This document shows positions 17,849-27,981 of a DNA stretch of 64,000 nt, piece after piece. The notes beneath the pieces are model-generated. The model was not told the origin of the DNA. It saw nothing but the letters and a program-made list of their open reading frames with translations, and ran no database searches. Source of the stretch: Petrimonas sp. IBARAKI (GTDB lineage Bacteria > Bacteroidota > Bacteroidia > Bacteroidales > Dysgonomonadaceae); the NCBI GenBank assembly GCA_002356435.2, contig AP018040.2:1302001-1366000 (forward strand), written 5' to 3'. Both the position numbers and the translations under genes were made by a program. How positions within the stretch are numbered: position 1 is the first letter of the stretch; the number at the start of each line of letters is the position of its first letter.

Positions 17849-17874
17849 CTGTTGACCTTTGGTTGTTAAACGGA

Positions 17875-17882
17875 CAAAGATA
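17875..17882 (-). promoter_or_regulatory. Bacteroidota -7 element for the radical SAM gene
   Basis: The plus-strand CAAAGATA reads TATCTTTG on the minus strand, matching the TAnnTTTG -7 consensus, 27 bases before the ATG. No clear -33 element was found. Confidence 0.55.
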
Positions 17883-17896
17883 ATTAAAAATAAAAA

Positions 17897-17927
17897 ACGG
17901 AAACACGATATCGCATCCTATTTCCGT
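17897..17927 (-). terminator. Terminator of the ECF sigma operon
   Basis: ACGGAAA (17897-17903) and TTTCCGT (17921-17927) form a 7-bp stem. On the minus strand the stem is followed by TTTTTATTTTT. It lies just after the DUF4252 stop. Confidence 0.65.
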
Positions 17928-17952
17928 AAAGTGTTTGTATTTAAAAGTAGAG

Positions 17953-18393
17953 TTATTTTCTGGAAGCGTATACATTCAATGTAACCATAATGTTGCCGGG
18001 ATTTTTTATAAAACTGACTTTTGCTATCCCTTTATCGGTATTTTTCTCATACGTTTCCACCCTGTTTTTCCCGTTTCTTACGATCGAAACCTGTTCGTAT
18101 TTATCGGCTTTGAGCGCGTTTTCCACTTCCCGGGTAAAACTTTCGTCCAGCGATTTGTCGGCCGAATTCAACGTGAGCATTTGACGTCCCAGGCTTGTTG
18201 TCGATTTGTCGAACACCCAGACGTCTACGTTTCCGGCATCGTTCAGCCTATCCATCATGCTCGCTTTTTTCTGATACACATAATTGAAACGCTCATCCTC
18301 CATATATTTGTCGAACAACTTTTCGAGTTGTTGAGCCGATGCTCCGGCAACAAAAACGGTTGCCAAAAATAAAATTGAAAGAATTTTTTTCAT
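17953..18393 (-). CDS. DUF4252-family secreted protein
   Basis: A 146-residue protein with a signal peptide ending near AGASAQ, so it is exported to the periplasm or outer surface. The rest, with FDKYMEDERFNYVY and repeated short basic and acidic segments, resembles the DUF4252 family, which in Bacteroidota is often encoded next to ECF sigma factors. It follows the putative anti-sigma gene after 18 bases and ends the operon. Biochemical function is unknown; it is probably part of, or a target of, the envelope-sensing circuit. Confidence 0.75.
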   Translation of the reverse strand: MKKILSILFLATVFVAGASAQQLEKLFDKYMEDERFNYVYQKKASMMDRLNDAGNVDVWVFDKSTTSLGRQMLTLNSADKSLDESFTREVENALKADKYEQVSIVRNGKNRVETYEKNTDKGIAKVSFIKNPGNIMVTLNVYASRK

Positions 18394-18411
18394 ATTTGTA
18401 GGGTTTATAAA

Positions 18412-18936
18412 TTATTGTTTCACAGATTCTATATAATTGATTTTTTGCGATAAGTCGTCAAAGATCCTGTCGGCATCCATTTCGGTTTGTATGACATTTG
18501 CTTCTACAATCGGTTTATAGCTGGTGCGGATGATTTCATCGGCTTGCATAAACATTTTATCGGCGTATTGTTGCGCCTTTTGCGGATTGGTTACTTCATT
18601 GCCGTTTATGAAAACCAGGTAATCGCCTGACGGTATTCCGACTTTGTTTTTATGCGGAAACAAAGTAACGACCAGGAGAGTAACTGCAGCGATACTTGCT
18701 GCAGCGATCCATAATTTCCAGATTGGAAACGGTTTTTTAAGGTTCTTTTCTGCCGGAATTTCAAAAACGGGAGCAGCAATTTGTTTTTCTTTATCGAAAG
18801 CAATAAACAGGGGTTTATATATTTCGTGCTGAGGCAAAACGGTCCTGCTCCGGAAATATTCCTTCAGCCTGCTTTCCTCTTCGGGCAATGTCTTGCCTTC
18901 AAAATAATTGTTCAGTATGTTATCTATGTTGTTCAT
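18412..18936 (-). CDS. Putative anti-sigma factor, single-pass membrane protein
   Basis: A 174-residue protein with a cytoplasmic N-terminal part of about 75 residues, one membrane segment (IWKLWIAAASIAAVTLLVVTL) and a periplasmic tail. This layout and its place directly after an ECF sigma gene, which it overlaps by 17 bases, suggest an anti-sigma factor. No classic zinc-binding HxxxCxxC motif is present. Function is inferred from position and topology only. Confidence 0.65.
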   Translation of the reverse strand: MNNIDNILNNYFEGKTLPEEESRLKEYFRSRTVLPQHEIYKPLFIAFDKEKQIAAPVFEIPAEKNLKKPFPIWKLWIAAASIAAVTLLVVTLFPHKNKVGIPSGDYLVFINGNEVTNPQKAQQYADKMFMQADEIIRTSYKPIVEANVIQTEMDADRIFDDLSQKINYIESVKQ

Positions 18937-19441
18937 AAAGCAGTTTCTCCTGTTGTTGATGAGTCAGAATCATTTCGCGGAGTTTTTTTCGGGCTCGCGA
19001 CAGGTTTACGGTAACGGCATTCTCCGTTATCGACATGATTTCGGCAATTTCCTTAACCTCCATCTCCTCCACGTCTTTCATCCGGACAATGGTTCGTTGC
19101 ATCTCGGGTAGCAAGTCAATCATCCTGCTGATGGTGTTTACCGTATCGGCCTCCTCCGTAAGCTGATGCGGACCGGGTGCAGGGTATGTCGCGTTAGCAG
19201 GAATTTCCCCGTTGGGTTGTTGTTTTCGCAGCCAATCAATGCACAAGTTTCGCATCGATGTCAGCACAAAGGCCTGCTGGTTTTCGATTATTTCCAACTG
19301 CCCGCGCTTTTCCCACAACCGCATCATCAATTCCTGATAGGCATCCTGCGACAGGCTTTCGTCTTTTAATACCGAGCGTGCCATGCGATACAGCTTATCG
19401 GAATAGCACAGGATTTGATGTTGAAATTGCTGAGCGTTCAT
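18920..19441 (-). CDS. ECF-type RNA polymerase sigma factor
   Basis: A 173-residue sigma-70-family protein with region 2 (AYQELMMRLWEKRGQ, then SMRNLCIDWLRKQ) and region 4 (MQRTIVRMKDVEEMEV, then SITENAVTVNLSRARKKL). ATG 19441 is chosen; an ATG at 19447 is also possible, while longer frames run through the promoter region. It starts an operon with a putative anti-sigma factor and a DUF4252 protein. Upstream on the minus strand is TACCTTTG (19506 to 19499). The same core also appears in front of the divergent gene, so the two may share a regulator. Confidence 0.92.
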   Translation of the reverse strand: MNAQQFQHQILCYSDKLYRMARSVLKDESLSQDAYQELMMRLWEKRGQLEIIENQQAFVLTSMRNLCIDWLRKQQPNGEIPANATYPAPGPHQLTEEADTVNTISRMIDLLPEMQRTIVRMKDVEEMEVKEIAEIMSITENAVTVNLSRARKKLREMILTHQQQEKLLYEQHR

Positions 19442-19498
19442 ACACATATATAGACGGGAAGCCGGAAAAAATCTTACACCGGTTGGCGGATTTTTTTT

Positions 19499-19506
19499 CA
19501 AAGGTA
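19499..19506 (-). promoter_or_regulatory. -7 element for the ECF sigma operon
   Basis: Plus-strand CAAAGGTA reads TACCTTTG on the minus strand, a match to TAnnTTTG, about 58 bases before the sigma ATG. The core 8-mer AAAGGTAA (19500-19507) recurs twice more in this divergent intergenic region. Confidence 0.5.
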
Positions 19507-19569
19507 ACAAAAAAAATAACCTGCCTGACTGATGTTCTATTCCCGGTAATTAGTTTCGCAAGAAATCAT

Positions 19570-19577
19570 TACCTTTG
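19570..19577 (+). promoter_or_regulatory. -7 element for the Yip1-like gene, with an overlapping inverted repeat
   Basis: TACCTTTG matches TAnnTTTG, 20 bases before the ATG at 19598. TTACCTTT (19569-19576) and AAAGGTAA (19591-19598) form an exact 8-bp inverted repeat that reaches the A of the start codon, so it could be an operator or an mRNA hairpin. Confidence 0.5.
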
Positions 19578-19597
19578 CACTTCAAAATCAAAAGGTA

Positions 19598-20161
19598 ATG
19601 TTTGCAACGATCATTAAAACGATTTATTGTTTAATTGCTTCACCGCGAAAAGGATGGAGAAGAATTTCCGATAGAGATGCTGGACAACAGGATTTTATCA
19701 ATAACTTCCTGTTTCCCGTTTTTGGGTTCATTGCCATTCCATCTTTTATTGGCGGAATGTGGCTCGCCGATAACGGTGGAATCCATTGGGCGTTAAAACA
19801 GGTGGTTATCGTGGTGTCGGCGCTTTTTGGCGGATTTTATCTGGTATCGTATGCATTAAACGAGCTTTTCCCTAAATTTGGGTTAGGTAAAAAGTTGCAT
19901 GCCGCACAATTATTTGTGGGTTATTCATCGGTGGTGCTATACCTCTTGTTTTTCCTGATACCCCTCTTGCCGGGAGCTGTTTTTTTGTGGTTTGCTGTAA
20001 TTTATACGTTGTATATCGTTTACGCAGGTGCCGGTGATTTTTTACACATGACGGCAAACAAAAAGTTGAGTTTCACCGTTATTGCATCATTGCTTATTGT
20101 TGTTGTACCTCTGGCAATAAAAATATTATTGGAATTTGTGATAAATTTATTGCCCGGTTAA
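19598..20161 (+). CDS. Yip1-family membrane protein
   Basis: A 187-residue protein with about five hydrophobic segments, a short basic N-terminus (SPRKGWRRIS) and Gly/Pro-containing loops, consistent with bacterial Yip1-domain proteins. Role is unknown in bacteria. It is divergent from the ECF sigma operon and followed 64 bases later by smpB. Confidence 0.7.
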   Translation: MFATIIKTIYCLIASPRKGWRRISDRDAGQQDFINNFLFPVFGFIAIPSFIGGMWLADNGGIHWALKQVVIVVSALFGGFYLVSYALNELFPKFGLGKKLHAAQLFVGYSSVVLYLLFFLIPLLPGAVFLWFAVIYTLYIVYAGAGDFLHMTANKKLSFTVIASLLIVVVPLAIKILLEFVINLLPG

Positions 20162-20225
20162 GAAAGCTATTCACTCAACAAAACAGTCTGAAGTCTGACA
20201 TTTGATCTCCAATAGTCTCAAAGAA

Positions 20226-20678
20226 ATGAAACAAGCACCCATAAATATAAAAAACAAACGGGCCACATTTGATTACGAACTGCTCGAAACTTACACCGCG
20301 GGTATTGTGCTTACCGGAACCGAAATAAAATCGATTCGCCTTGGTAAGGCTAGTCTGGTGGATACCTATTGCCTGCTCGAGAAAGGCGAACTCTGGGTGC
20401 GGAATATGCATATCGCCGAATATTTTTACGGAACCTACAACAACCATGTGGCACGGCGCGACCGAAAACTGTTGCTGAACCGGAACGAATTGCGAAAGCT
20501 TACCCGTGCGACCAAGGAAACCGGATTCACGATTGTGCCCATACGATTGTTCATCAATGAAAAAGGGCTGGCAAAGCTGGTTATTGCGGTGGCAAAGGGA
20601 AAAAAGCAATACGATAAACGGCAATCGCTGAAAGAGAAGGAAGACAAACGCTCAATGGACAGGATGTTTAAAAAATGA
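20226..20678 (+). CDS. smpB: SsrA-binding protein
   Basis: A 150-residue protein that binds tmRNA and delivers it to stalled ribosomes. [27 protein letters not shown] and the basic C-terminal tail ([10 protein letters not shown]) are characteristic. ATG 20226 gives the normal N-terminus; the frame extends 8 codons upstream only to a TTG. Its stop overlaps the next gene as ATGA. The tmRNA gene itself is not in this window. Confidence 0.96.
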   Translation: MKQAPINIKNKRATFDYELLETYTAGIVLTGTEIKSIRLGKASLVDTYCLLEKGELWVRNMHIAEYFYGTYNNHVARRDRKLLLNRNELRKLTRATKETGFTIVPIRLFINEKGLAKLVIAVAKGKKQYDKRQSLKEKEDKRSMDRMFKK

Positions 20679-21616
20679 ATTTTCTCAAACAGATACTTTT
20701 CCCGTCTTTCAGAAAATCAGGAAGTACAACGATATGGCTGCTCAAAATTATTTTACCCATCTCGTTGCTGGTTCGTTTTCTTGATTATTTTGGGGCTTTG
20801 GCTTTCATTGCACAGTTCCTTGACCCCGTTTTCCTGCATCTCGGTTTGCCCGGAAGCACGGCAATTATATTCATCACCAGTATCTTCCTTCCCCTCTATG
20901 CGCCGTTGGCAATTATAATGTCAATGACGGTGACGTTGCGTGAACTGACTATTCTGGCATTGATGTGCCAGATAGCGCATAATTTACCCGTAGAAAGCGC
21001 TATCCAGGCAAAAACGGGCACATCGTTCTGGTCCATGTTTTCCTTACGGATTGTTGTCAGCATATTGGTCGGGGTGCTGCTTAACCTGATCCTTCCGGCT
21101 GATATGGGAATGCCCTTGTTCGTCAAGGTAAATGCTGAACTGCCAACCTCTGTTGCAGACGTGCTGGTGCTGTGGTTGAAGGGTTCGGTTCAGATGGCAT
21201 TGCTGATATTCTTCATTGTTACCGTTCTGAATGTTATTTATAAGTTGTTGGAACAGAACAACATGATAGTAAGGTTGTCGAAAGCTATTGAATCTGTTTT
21301 ACGTTTTTTCGGTCTGTCGGAGAGCACCGGATTTCTTTGGCTTATCGGTTATATCGTTGGGCTGGCTTACGGTGGAGCGTTGATGATTGACCAGATGAAG
21401 GAGGGAAAAGTAACGCGGTCGGATGCCGAATTATTAAACTACCACCTGGCGGTTTCCCATTCCGTCATTGAGGATAATTTATTGTTCGTGGCGCTGGGAG
21501 TATCGGTCTGGTGGATATTGGGTGTAAGGTTGGTGGTAGCCTGGCTGGTGGTTTGGGTTCGGCGGATTTTTTTAAAAATGAAGCGAAAAGCCATGTATTC
21601 GTATAAGAATATTTAA
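20675..21616 (+). CDS. Nucleoside-recognition (Gate) domain membrane protein
   Basis: A 313-residue integral membrane protein with about eight hydrophobic segments. The [14 protein letters not shown] and [17 protein letters not shown] segments resemble nucleoside recognition/Gate domains, seen in nucleoside transporters and SpmA/B-like proteins. Substrate is unknown. The start overlaps the smpB stop by 4 bases and the stop is 18 bases before metH, so it is co-transcribed with both. Confidence 0.7.
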   Translation: MNFLKQILFPSFRKSGSTTIWLLKIILPISLLVRFLDYFGALAFIAQFLDPVFLHLGLPGSTAIIFITSIFLPLYAPLAIIMSMTVTLRELTILALMCQIAHNLPVESAIQAKTGTSFWSMFSLRIVVSILVGVLLNLILPADMGMPLFVKVNAELPTSVADVLVLWLKGSVQMALLIFFIVTVLNVIYKLLEQNNMIVRLSKAIESVLRFFGLSESTGFLWLIGYIVGLAYGGALMIDQMKEGKVTRSDAELLNYHLAVSHSVIEDNLLFVALGVSVWWILGVRLVVAWLVVWVRRIFLKMKRKAMYSYKNI

Positions 21617-21634
21617 TTTGACATTTTGTTAAGC

Positions 21635-24600
21635 ATGAAAATAAAAGAAATTTTAGAATCCCGCATCCTCATTCTTGATGGTGCTATGGGAACAATGATA
21701 CAACGTTATAAGCTCACGGAAGAGGAGTATCGCGGCGAACAGTTCAGGGATGCTGCGAAGCTGCAGAAAGGGAACAACGATTTGCTTTCCATTACGCAAC
21801 CGAAAATCATTGATGAAATTCACCGCAGCTATCTGGCTGCTGGAGCCGATATTATCGAAACCAACACGTTCAATGCCAACGCCATTTCGATGGATGATTA
21901 CGGAATGGCTCATCTGGTACGGGAAATCAATGCTTCAGCGGCTCAGATCGCGCGAAAAGCCGCCGATGAATTTACGGCTCAAAACCCCAGGAAACCCCGT
22001 TTTGTTGCCGGCTCCATTGGCCCCACTAACAAAACTGCATCGATGAGCCCTGATGTGGAAAACCCGATGTACCGTGCCGTAACTTTCGATGATCTGCGCG
22101 ATGTCTATTACGAACAAATTGACGCCTTGGTGGAAAATGGGGTTGATATCCTGCTGATCGAGACCATTTTCGATACACTCAATGCCAAAGCTGCTCTTTT
22201 TGCGGCTCACGAAGTGGGGAAAAAAAGGGGCAGGAATATACCTGTTTCCCTCTCAGTAACACTTTCGGATAAGGCGGGAAGGACACTGTCGGGACAAACG
22301 ATAGATGCTTTTCTTACATCGGTAAGCCACGCCAACTTACTTTCGGTGGGGTTGAACTGTTCGTTCGGCGCATCGGATATGAAACCCTATGTGAAGCAGC
22401 TTCGCCGCGTTTCACCTTTTTACCTGAGCGCTTATCCCAACGCAGGGCTGCCCAATCAGCTTGGAGAGTACGATGAGACACCCGAAAAGATGGCCTCCCA
22501 AATCCGGGAGTTTATCGACGAGGGATTGGTAAACATCGTTGGCGGTTGCTGCGGAACCACTCCCGAACACATTGCAAAATATGTCGAAATCGTAGCGGAT
22601 GTTGTGCCACCGGCTCCTGTAGAACAACCCCGGTTGATGCGTCTTTCGGGCCTGGAAGAATTTGTGCTGACGCCCGGAATTAATTTTGTGAATATCGGGG
22701 AACGGTGTAACGTAGCGGGCTCACGCAGGTTCTTGCGCCTGATTCAGGAGAAGAAATACGAAGAAGCCCTGCAGATTGCCCGTAAACAGGTAGAAGACGG
22801 TGCACAGGTCATCGACATAAACATGGATGATGGGTTGCTCGATGGTGTGCAGGAGATGACCCGTTTTCTCAACCTGCTAGCATCCGACCCGGATATTTCC
22901 CGTGTTCCCGTGATGATAGATTCATCGAAATGGGAGGTGATAGAGGCCGGCCTGAAATGTATGCAGGGGAAGTGTATTGTCAACTCCATCTCTTTGAAAA
23001 ACGGTGAAGTGGAATTTCTGGAGGAAGCCGGAAAGGTAATGTCGTACGGTGCGGCAGTTGTGGTAATGGCTTTCGATGAAAAAGGACAAGCGGATACCTA
23101 CGGCCGGCGCATCGAAATTTGTGAGAGAGCCTACAGGTTGCTTGTCGGGAACGGTTTTCCTCCTCAAGACATCATTTTCGACCCGAACGTGCTAGCGATT
23201 GCTACGGGAATGGAAGAACACCGCAATTACGCCGTAGACTACCTGGAGAGTGTGAAATGGATAAAATCCAATTTACCGGGAGCTAAGGTGAGCGGAGGAG
23301 TGAGTAACCTCTCTTTTTCATTCCGGGGAAACAACTATGTCCGGGAAGCGATACACTCGGTTTTCCTCTATCATGCCGTTCAGGCCGGAATGGATATGGG
23401 AATAGTCAATCCCACAGAATCGGTGTTGTACGAAGATATACCCGCCGAAGTGAAAGAATTGGTGGAAGATATCATTTTCAATCGCAGGGAAGATGCCACG
23501 GAGCGGATGATGGAGTATGCACAGAGCATCAAAAACAAAACCCCGGAAGAATCGAAGGAAAAAGTGCTCGAGTGGCGATCCCTGCCTCTCGAAGAGCGGT
23601 TGAGTTATGCTCTCGTGAAGGGGGTCGGTGATTTTATGGACGAAGATATCGCTGAAGCGCTTGCGGTATATCCACGTGCTGTGGATGTTATTGATAAGCC
23701 GCTGATGAAAGGGATGAACGTGGTAGGCGATTTGTTCGGCTCCGGGAAGATGTTCCTTCCGCAAGTGGTTAAAGCTGCCCGAACGATGAAAAAAGCTGTT
23801 TCCATACTTCAACTTGTTATCGAAGCTGAAAAGTCGTCAGGAGCGGCGCAAAAAGCCGGGAAAATCGTGTTGGCTACCGTGAAGGGTGATGTGCACGATA
23901 TCGGAAAAAACATCGTTTCCATCGTGTTGTCGTGCAACAATTACGAAATTGTGGATTTGGGGGTGATGGTCCCGCCCGAAAAAATTATCGAAACCGTTAT
24001 TCGTGAACAACCTGATATTGTGGGATTGAGCGGACTAATCACGCCCTCACTCGAAGAGATGGCTGTTGTTGCGGCTGAAATGGAAAAAGCCGGATTCCGG
24101 ATGCCTCTGCTCATCGGTGGTGCCACCACGTCGAAGTTGCATACGGCCCTGAAAATAGAGCCGAAATACAGTAGGGGAGCAGTGGTATATGTTAAAGATG
24201 CATCACAAAGCCCGGGAGTGGTGGCGAACCTGTTAAATCATGAAACGAACGGAAATTATTCCCAACAAGTGCGTGATGAATACGCTGCCCTTCGCGAAAA
24301 CAGTACGGACAGAAAAGTAGAACTGGTTTCACTTGAAGAAGCGCGGGAAAACGCATATAAGATTGACTGGGAAAATTTTTCTGCCGAAAAACCCCGGATG
24401 ATGGGAAGAAAAGTGATGAAAAACGTTCCGGTAGAGGTTATAATTCCCTATATCGATTGGAAGTTTTTCTTCCACGGATGGAACCTGTCTGCCAAGTTCG
24501 GCTCTGTTGCTAACTCGGATTTCACAGTGGAAGGACGCAATGCCTGGATGGCAAAATTCAAGGACGACGAGCAGGAAAAAGCCGGCGAAGCAGCGAAATT

Positions 24601-25315
24601 GTACGATGACGCGCGTCGTTTGCTCGATAAGCTGGTAAGCGATAATGCAGGTTATATAAATGCCGTGTTTGGCATATATGCGGCTTACAGCGATGGCGAT
24701 GATATCGTGGCCGAAGGGGTTCGTATTCCCATGCTGCGCCAGCAAAAGAAGAACGATAAAAACGAATACTTGAGCCTGAGTGATTTTATTGCGCCAGCCT
24801 CATCCGGAAAAAAAGATTATGTCGGCGCTTTTGCGGTTACTGCCGGAGATGGAGCCGATGAGCTGCTGCAAGTTTATGAAGACGAAGGTGATGAGTATTT
24901 GGCATTATTGTTGAAATCATTGCTCGAAAGGCTGGCCGAAGCAGCAACCGAGTGGTTGCACCACATGATCCGGAAAGAATACTGGGGTTTTGCGGAAGAT
25001 GAAAACCTGTCTGTTGCCGATATGCTGGCTTCAAGATACCGGAGCATTCGCCCAGCGGTGGGTTATCCGTCCATTCCCGACCAAACAATGAATTTTGTAC
25101 TGCACGATATGCTTAGAACCGATGAGATCGGAATTTCGTTGACGGAAAACGGAATGATGAATCCTCCGGCATCGGTCAGCGGTTTTATTTTTGCTCATCC
25201 GCAATCGAAGTATTTCGTTATCGGCCCTGTCTCAGAAGAGCAATTACACGATTATGCCCTTCGCCGGAACACGGAAACGGAGAAGATAAGGAAATTTTTA
25301 TCCGCAAATTTGTAA
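21635..25315 (+). CDS. metH: Cobalamin-dependent methionine synthase
   Basis: A 1226-residue enzyme that transfers a methyl group from 5-methyltetrahydrofolate to homocysteine through cobalamin. Modules in order: homocysteine domain with zinc cysteines in GLNCSFG (near 240) and GGCCGTT (near 305); pterin-binding domain from about 340; cobalamin cap and binding domain with DVHDIGKN (near 752), where His is the lower cobalt ligand; and the SAM-reactivation domain from about 900. Full length. ATG 21635 is preferred over an in-frame TTG at 21626. No cobalamin riboswitch fits in the short upstream space. Confidence 0.97.
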   Translation: MKIKEILESRILILDGAMGTMIQRYKLTEEEYRGEQFRDAAKLQKGNNDLLSITQPKIIDEIHRSYLAAGADIIETNTFNANAISMDDYGMAHLVREINASAAQIARKAADEFTAQNPRKPRFVAGSIGPTNKTASMSPDVENPMYRAVTFDDLRDVYYEQIDALVENGVDILLIETIFDTLNAKAALFAAHEVGKKRGRNIPVSLSVTLSDKAGRTLSGQTIDAFLTSVSHANLLSVGLNCSFGASDMKPYVKQLRRVSPFYLSAYPNAGLPNQLGEYDETPEKMASQIREFIDEGLVNIVGGCCGTTPEHIAKYVEIVADVVPPAPVEQPRLMRLSGLEEFVLTPGINFVNIGERCNVAGSRRFLRLIQEKKYEEALQIARKQVEDGAQVIDINMDDGLLDGVQEMTRFLNLLASDPDISRVPVMIDSSKWEVIEAGLKCMQGKCIVNSISLKNGEVEFLEEAGKVMSYGAAVVVMAFDEKGQADTYGRRIEICERAYRLLVGNGFPPQDIIFDPNVLAIATGMEEHRNYAVDYLESVKWIKSNLPGAKVSGGVSNLSFSFRGNNYVREAIHSVFLYHAVQAGMDMGIVNPTESVLYEDIPAEVKELVEDIIFNRREDATERMMEYAQSIKNKTPEESKEKVLEWRSLPLEERLSYALVKGVGDFMDEDIAEALAVYPRAVDVIDKPLMKGMNVVGDLFGSGKMFLPQVVKAARTMKKAVSILQLVIEAEKSSGAAQKAGKIVLATVKGDVHDIGKNIVSIVLSCNNYEIVDLGVMVPPEKIIETVIREQPDIVGLSGLITPSLEEMAVVAAEMEKAGFRMPLLIGGATTSKLHTALKIEPKYSRGAVVYVKDASQSPGVVANLLNHETNGNYSQQVRDEYAALRENSTDRKVELVSLEEARENAYKIDWENFSAEKPRMMGRKVMKNVPVEVIIPYIDWKFFFHGWNLSAKFGSVANSDFTVEGRNAWMAKFKDDEQEKAGEAAKLYDDARRLLDKLVSDNAGYINAVFGIYAAYSDGDDIVAEGVRIPMLRQQKKNDKNEYLSLSDFIAPASSGKKDYVGAFAVTAGDGADELLQVYEDEGDEYLALLLKSLLERLAEAATEWLHHMIRKEYWGFAEDENLSVADMLASRYRSIRPAVGYPSIPDQTMNFVLHDMLRTDEIGISLTENGMMNPPASVSGFIFAHPQSKYFVIGPVSEEQLHDYALRRNTETEKIRKFLSANL

Positions 25316-25326
25316 GGACAAAAAGT

Positions 25327-25347
25327 AAGGCGGCAACAATCCGCCTT
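25327..25347 (+). terminator. Hairpin after metH
   Basis: AAGGCGG (25327-25333) and CCGCCTT (25341-25347) form a 7-bp GC-rich stem just after the metH stop. The following GCCTTTT is a modest T-tract, so termination may be partial. Confidence 0.6.
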
Positions 25348-25426
25348 GCCTTTTCAACTTTATATGCTTCCGTAACTCGCGATGGAGGATGCCGAGAGCT
25401 TTTTCAATAAAAAAGTAGCCGGCATT

Positions 25427-25458
25427 TTTGTTAAATCCGGGGAAAACAGGTACTTTTG
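25427..25458 (+). promoter_or_regulatory. Bacteroidota promoter for the CBM9-like gene
   Basis: TTTG at 25427-25430 and TACTTTTG at 25451-25458 are separated by 20 bases, matching the TTTG/TAnnTTTG -33/-7 arrangement. The ATG follows at 25478. Confidence 0.7.
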
Positions 25459-25477
25459 AAAAAAATAATAATTGCTG

Positions 25478-26125
25478 ATGAAAACTCTCAAAGTACCCAA
25501 ACAACACATTTCGCAATGCGAAACTATTTTTGATTGTATAAATTTATTGCGCGAAGCCGGCGTAGTCGCTAAAATTGACCAGGTGAACTGGAAAAAAGAA
25601 TTTCCCAAGTCACTTCCTGTTACGGTGCGTGTTGCTCACGATGGAGAAAAAATTTACCTCTGTTTTGAAGTGGTAGGAGAAAAAATACGTGCAGTGAATA
25701 CAGAGGATTTCGGTTCGGTCTGGGAAGACAGTTGTGTAGAGTTTTTTATGCAGCGGGAAGGCGAAGCCGTTTATAGGAATTTTGAGTGTAATATATTGGG
25801 AGCGTTACTTGCAGCAAAGCACGAAACCCGGCAAATAGCGGAAAAACTGACGGAGCATATGTCCTCGATCTCCCGTTTTTCTACGATCAGACACAGGTAT
25901 GAAAATGATGTACAGGTCAGCGACTGGACGATGTTCCTGATAATTCCCCGACAGGCAATGGGTTTCCATGCCGATGAGAGTTTATCGGGAAAAAAGATCC
26001 GGGCAAATTTCTATAAGTGCGGTGATAAGACCCCCGAAACACATTTCATCAGTTGGAGCCCCATCGATTTGCCTTCACCCGATTTTCACGCTCCACAGTT
26101 CTTTGGACTGTTGGAAATGGAGTGA
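25478..26125 (+). CDS. CBM9-like family protein
   Basis: A 215-residue protein without a signal peptide. The segment VWEDSCVEFFMQ, followed by FECNILGALL and a late WSPIDLPSPDFHAPQFF, fits the carbohydrate-binding family 9-like group in Bacteroidota. Those proteins are usually short and of unknown role; sugar binding is likely but untested here. ATG 25478 is used, with a good promoter upstream. The next gene, a sugar-kinase-like phosphotransferase, begins 41 bases later. Confidence 0.65.
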   Translation: MKTLKVPKQHISQCETIFDCINLLREAGVVAKIDQVNWKKEFPKSLPVTVRVAHDGEKIYLCFEVVGEKIRAVNTEDFGSVWEDSCVEFFMQREGEAVYRNFECNILGALLAAKHETRQIAEKLTEHMSSISRFSTIRHRYENDVQVSDWTMFLIIPRQAMGFHADESLSGKKIRANFYKCGDKTPETHFISWSPIDLPSPDFHAPQFFGLLEME

Positions 26126-26166
26126 GCCGAAACTCGTACAGATAACACAAACATAGTTAAATACAT

Positions 26167-27267
26167 ATGCAGGAAATTAGTAAATTGAAAGAGATCGTAG
26201 CCCAGTTTGTCGGCGACAGTGAAGAGATCGACGTAAAACCGTTAGGAGCAGGTCACATTAACGATTCATACAAGGTGAAAGCTGGCGAGAAAGAGTATGT
26301 GCTACAGCGTATTAATCATTCTATTTTTAAGAACGTACCGAAACTGCAAAGCAATATTCTGCGCGTAACGATGCATATCCGCCAGAAACTGATGGATGCC
26401 GGGGTGAACGATATCGACCGTAAGGTGTTGACTCTCGTTCCCACACCCGGCGGAAAACTTTTTTACCAAGATGCAGAGGGTTCTTACTGGCGGATGATGG
26501 ATTTTATCCGGGATAGCAAAAGTTACGATGAGATAAATCCTGAATTGGCTTACAGGGCCGGACTCGCTTTTGGCGAATTTCAGAAAATGCTGGCTGACCT
26601 GCCGGGTGATCCATTGTTTGAAACCATTCCGAATTTTCACAACATTGAATCGAGACTGGAAACGTTCAGGGATTCGGTTAGAGCAAATAAAGTGGGCCGT
26701 TTGGTAGAGGTACAGGATCTTGTTAGTGAACTGGAGGCCCGTGCCGATGAAATGTGCAAAGCAGAAAGAATGCACCGGGAAGGGAAATTGATCAAGCGTA
26801 CCAACCATTGTGATACCAAAGTGAACAATATCCTTTTCGATAAGAACGACCAGGTGTTGTGTGTGGTGGATTTAGATACGGTTATGCCGGGCTATGTATT
26901 GTCCGATTTTGGAGATTTTATCCGTACAGGGGCAAATAAAGGTGCTGAAGATGATCAGGATTTAGACAATGTTTCGCTTGATCTGGCCATCTTTGAAGGA
27001 TATACTAAAGGTTATCTGGAGAATGCTGCTTCTTTCCTTACTGAGGTGGAAATAGAAAACCTTGCTTTCGGCGCCAAGTTATTGACCTATATGCAAACTG
27101 TACGTTTTCTGACCGACTATATCGATGGCGATACTTATTACAAAATTGCTTACGGAAACCACAACCTGGTGCGTTCAAAAGCTCAGTTTAAGTTTTTACA
27201 GAGCCTTGAACAGAATTTCGATAGGATGCAGGAGATTGTGTTAAGTACGGCGGAAAAATATAGATAA
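26167..27267 (+). CDS. Aminoglycoside phosphotransferase-fold kinase, NahK-like
   Basis: A 366-residue small-molecule kinase. The nucleotide loop region is near LGAGHINDSY, the catalytic HCDTKVNNILF contains the HxD and Asn, and VVDLDT is the metal-binding segment. The overall pattern resembles N-acetylhexosamine 1-kinase (NahK) and related Bacteroidota proteins often mislabelled as mucin desulfatase. An amino-sugar or other sugar substrate is likely, supported weakly by the CBM9-like neighbour. Confidence 0.75.
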   Translation: MQEISKLKEIVAQFVGDSEEIDVKPLGAGHINDSYKVKAGEKEYVLQRINHSIFKNVPKLQSNILRVTMHIRQKLMDAGVNDIDRKVLTLVPTPGGKLFYQDAEGSYWRMMDFIRDSKSYDEINPELAYRAGLAFGEFQKMLADLPGDPLFETIPNFHNIESRLETFRDSVRANKVGRLVEVQDLVSELEARADEMCKAERMHREGKLIKRTNHCDTKVNNILFDKNDQVLCVVDLDTVMPGYVLSDFGDFIRTGANKGAEDDQDLDNVSLDLAIFEGYTKGYLENAASFLTEVEIENLAFGAKLLTYMQTVRFLTDYIDGDTYYKIAYGNHNLVRSKAQFKFLQSLEQNFDRMQEIVLSTAEKYR

Positions 27268-27333
27268 AAAACAGCACGGTTTATACGGGAAAATAAATAA
27301 TGTAAAAAAAGAGCAGTGTGAAGAAAAAATCAC

Positions 27334-27341
27334 TATCTTTG
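27334..27341 (+). promoter_or_regulatory. -7 element for yceD-rpmF
   Basis: TATCTTTG matches TAnnTTTG, 26 bases before the GTG start of the yceD gene. Confidence 0.55.
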
Positions 27342-27367
27342 CACCGCTTTATTTTTAGGTAAAAAAA

Positions 27368-27946
27368 GTGGCAAAGTTCAGCTTATACAATATTCCTTTA
27401 AAGAATCTTTCTCAGGGAAAACATACTTATGAGTATGAGTTAGATAGAAAGTTTTTTGAGGCGATTGACGGTGATGAGGTAAAAAAAGGCAATGTCAATG
27501 TGGTGTTGACTGTCAAAAAAACTTCATCCACGTATGAGTTTAATTTCGATTTAAAAGGTATTGTTCAAGTGCCTTGTAACCGTTGTCTGGATGACCTGGA
27601 CCAGGAGATTGATTCTCAAAACCGCTTAGTGGTGAAACTCGGGAAAGAATATTCGGAAGAGAGTGATGAGGTGGTTATTATTCCTGAAGATGAAGGGGAG
27701 ATCAATATAGCGTGGTTTCTGTATGAGTTTGTGGCGTTGAATATTCCGATAAAGCATGTTCACGAACCGGGTAAATGCAACAAGACCATGTCCACCAAAC
27801 TTCGTAAGCACCGGGCAGTAAGCAGAGATGACGAAGATGACGGTGGTGATATTCCGGACGAAGAAACTGAGTTTGCCGATGAAGAAGAAATAACAGAAAA
27901 CATCGATCCAAGATGGGAAGGCCTAAAAGGATTGAATTTGGAATAA
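27368..27946 (+). CDS. yceD: YceD/DUF177-family protein
   Basis: A 192-residue protein with the VPCNRCLDDLD motif (two Cys and acidic residues) typical of DUF177/YceD, followed by an acidic C-terminal stretch. GTG 27368 is the likely start. It is encoded next to rpmF in many bacteria and its plant relative is needed for 23S rRNA accumulation, so a ribosome-assembly role is likely. rpmF follows after 35 bases. Confidence 0.88.
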   Translation: MAKFSLYNIPLKNLSQGKHTYEYELDRKFFEAIDGDEVKKGNVNVVLTVKKTSSTYEFNFDLKGIVQVPCNRCLDDLDQEIDSQNRLVVKLGKEYSEESDEVVIIPEDEGEINIAWFLYEFVALNIPIKHVHEPGKCNKTMSTKLRKHRAVSRDDEDDGGDIPDEETEFADEEEITENIDPRWEGLKGLNLE

Positions 27947-27981
27947 CTTAAAATATAAACGTTAATAAATAAATATACAAA

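Noticed and set aside
21617-21634. Cobalamin riboswitch before metH
   Set aside because: The space between the preceding gene and metH is only 18 bases, too short for one.
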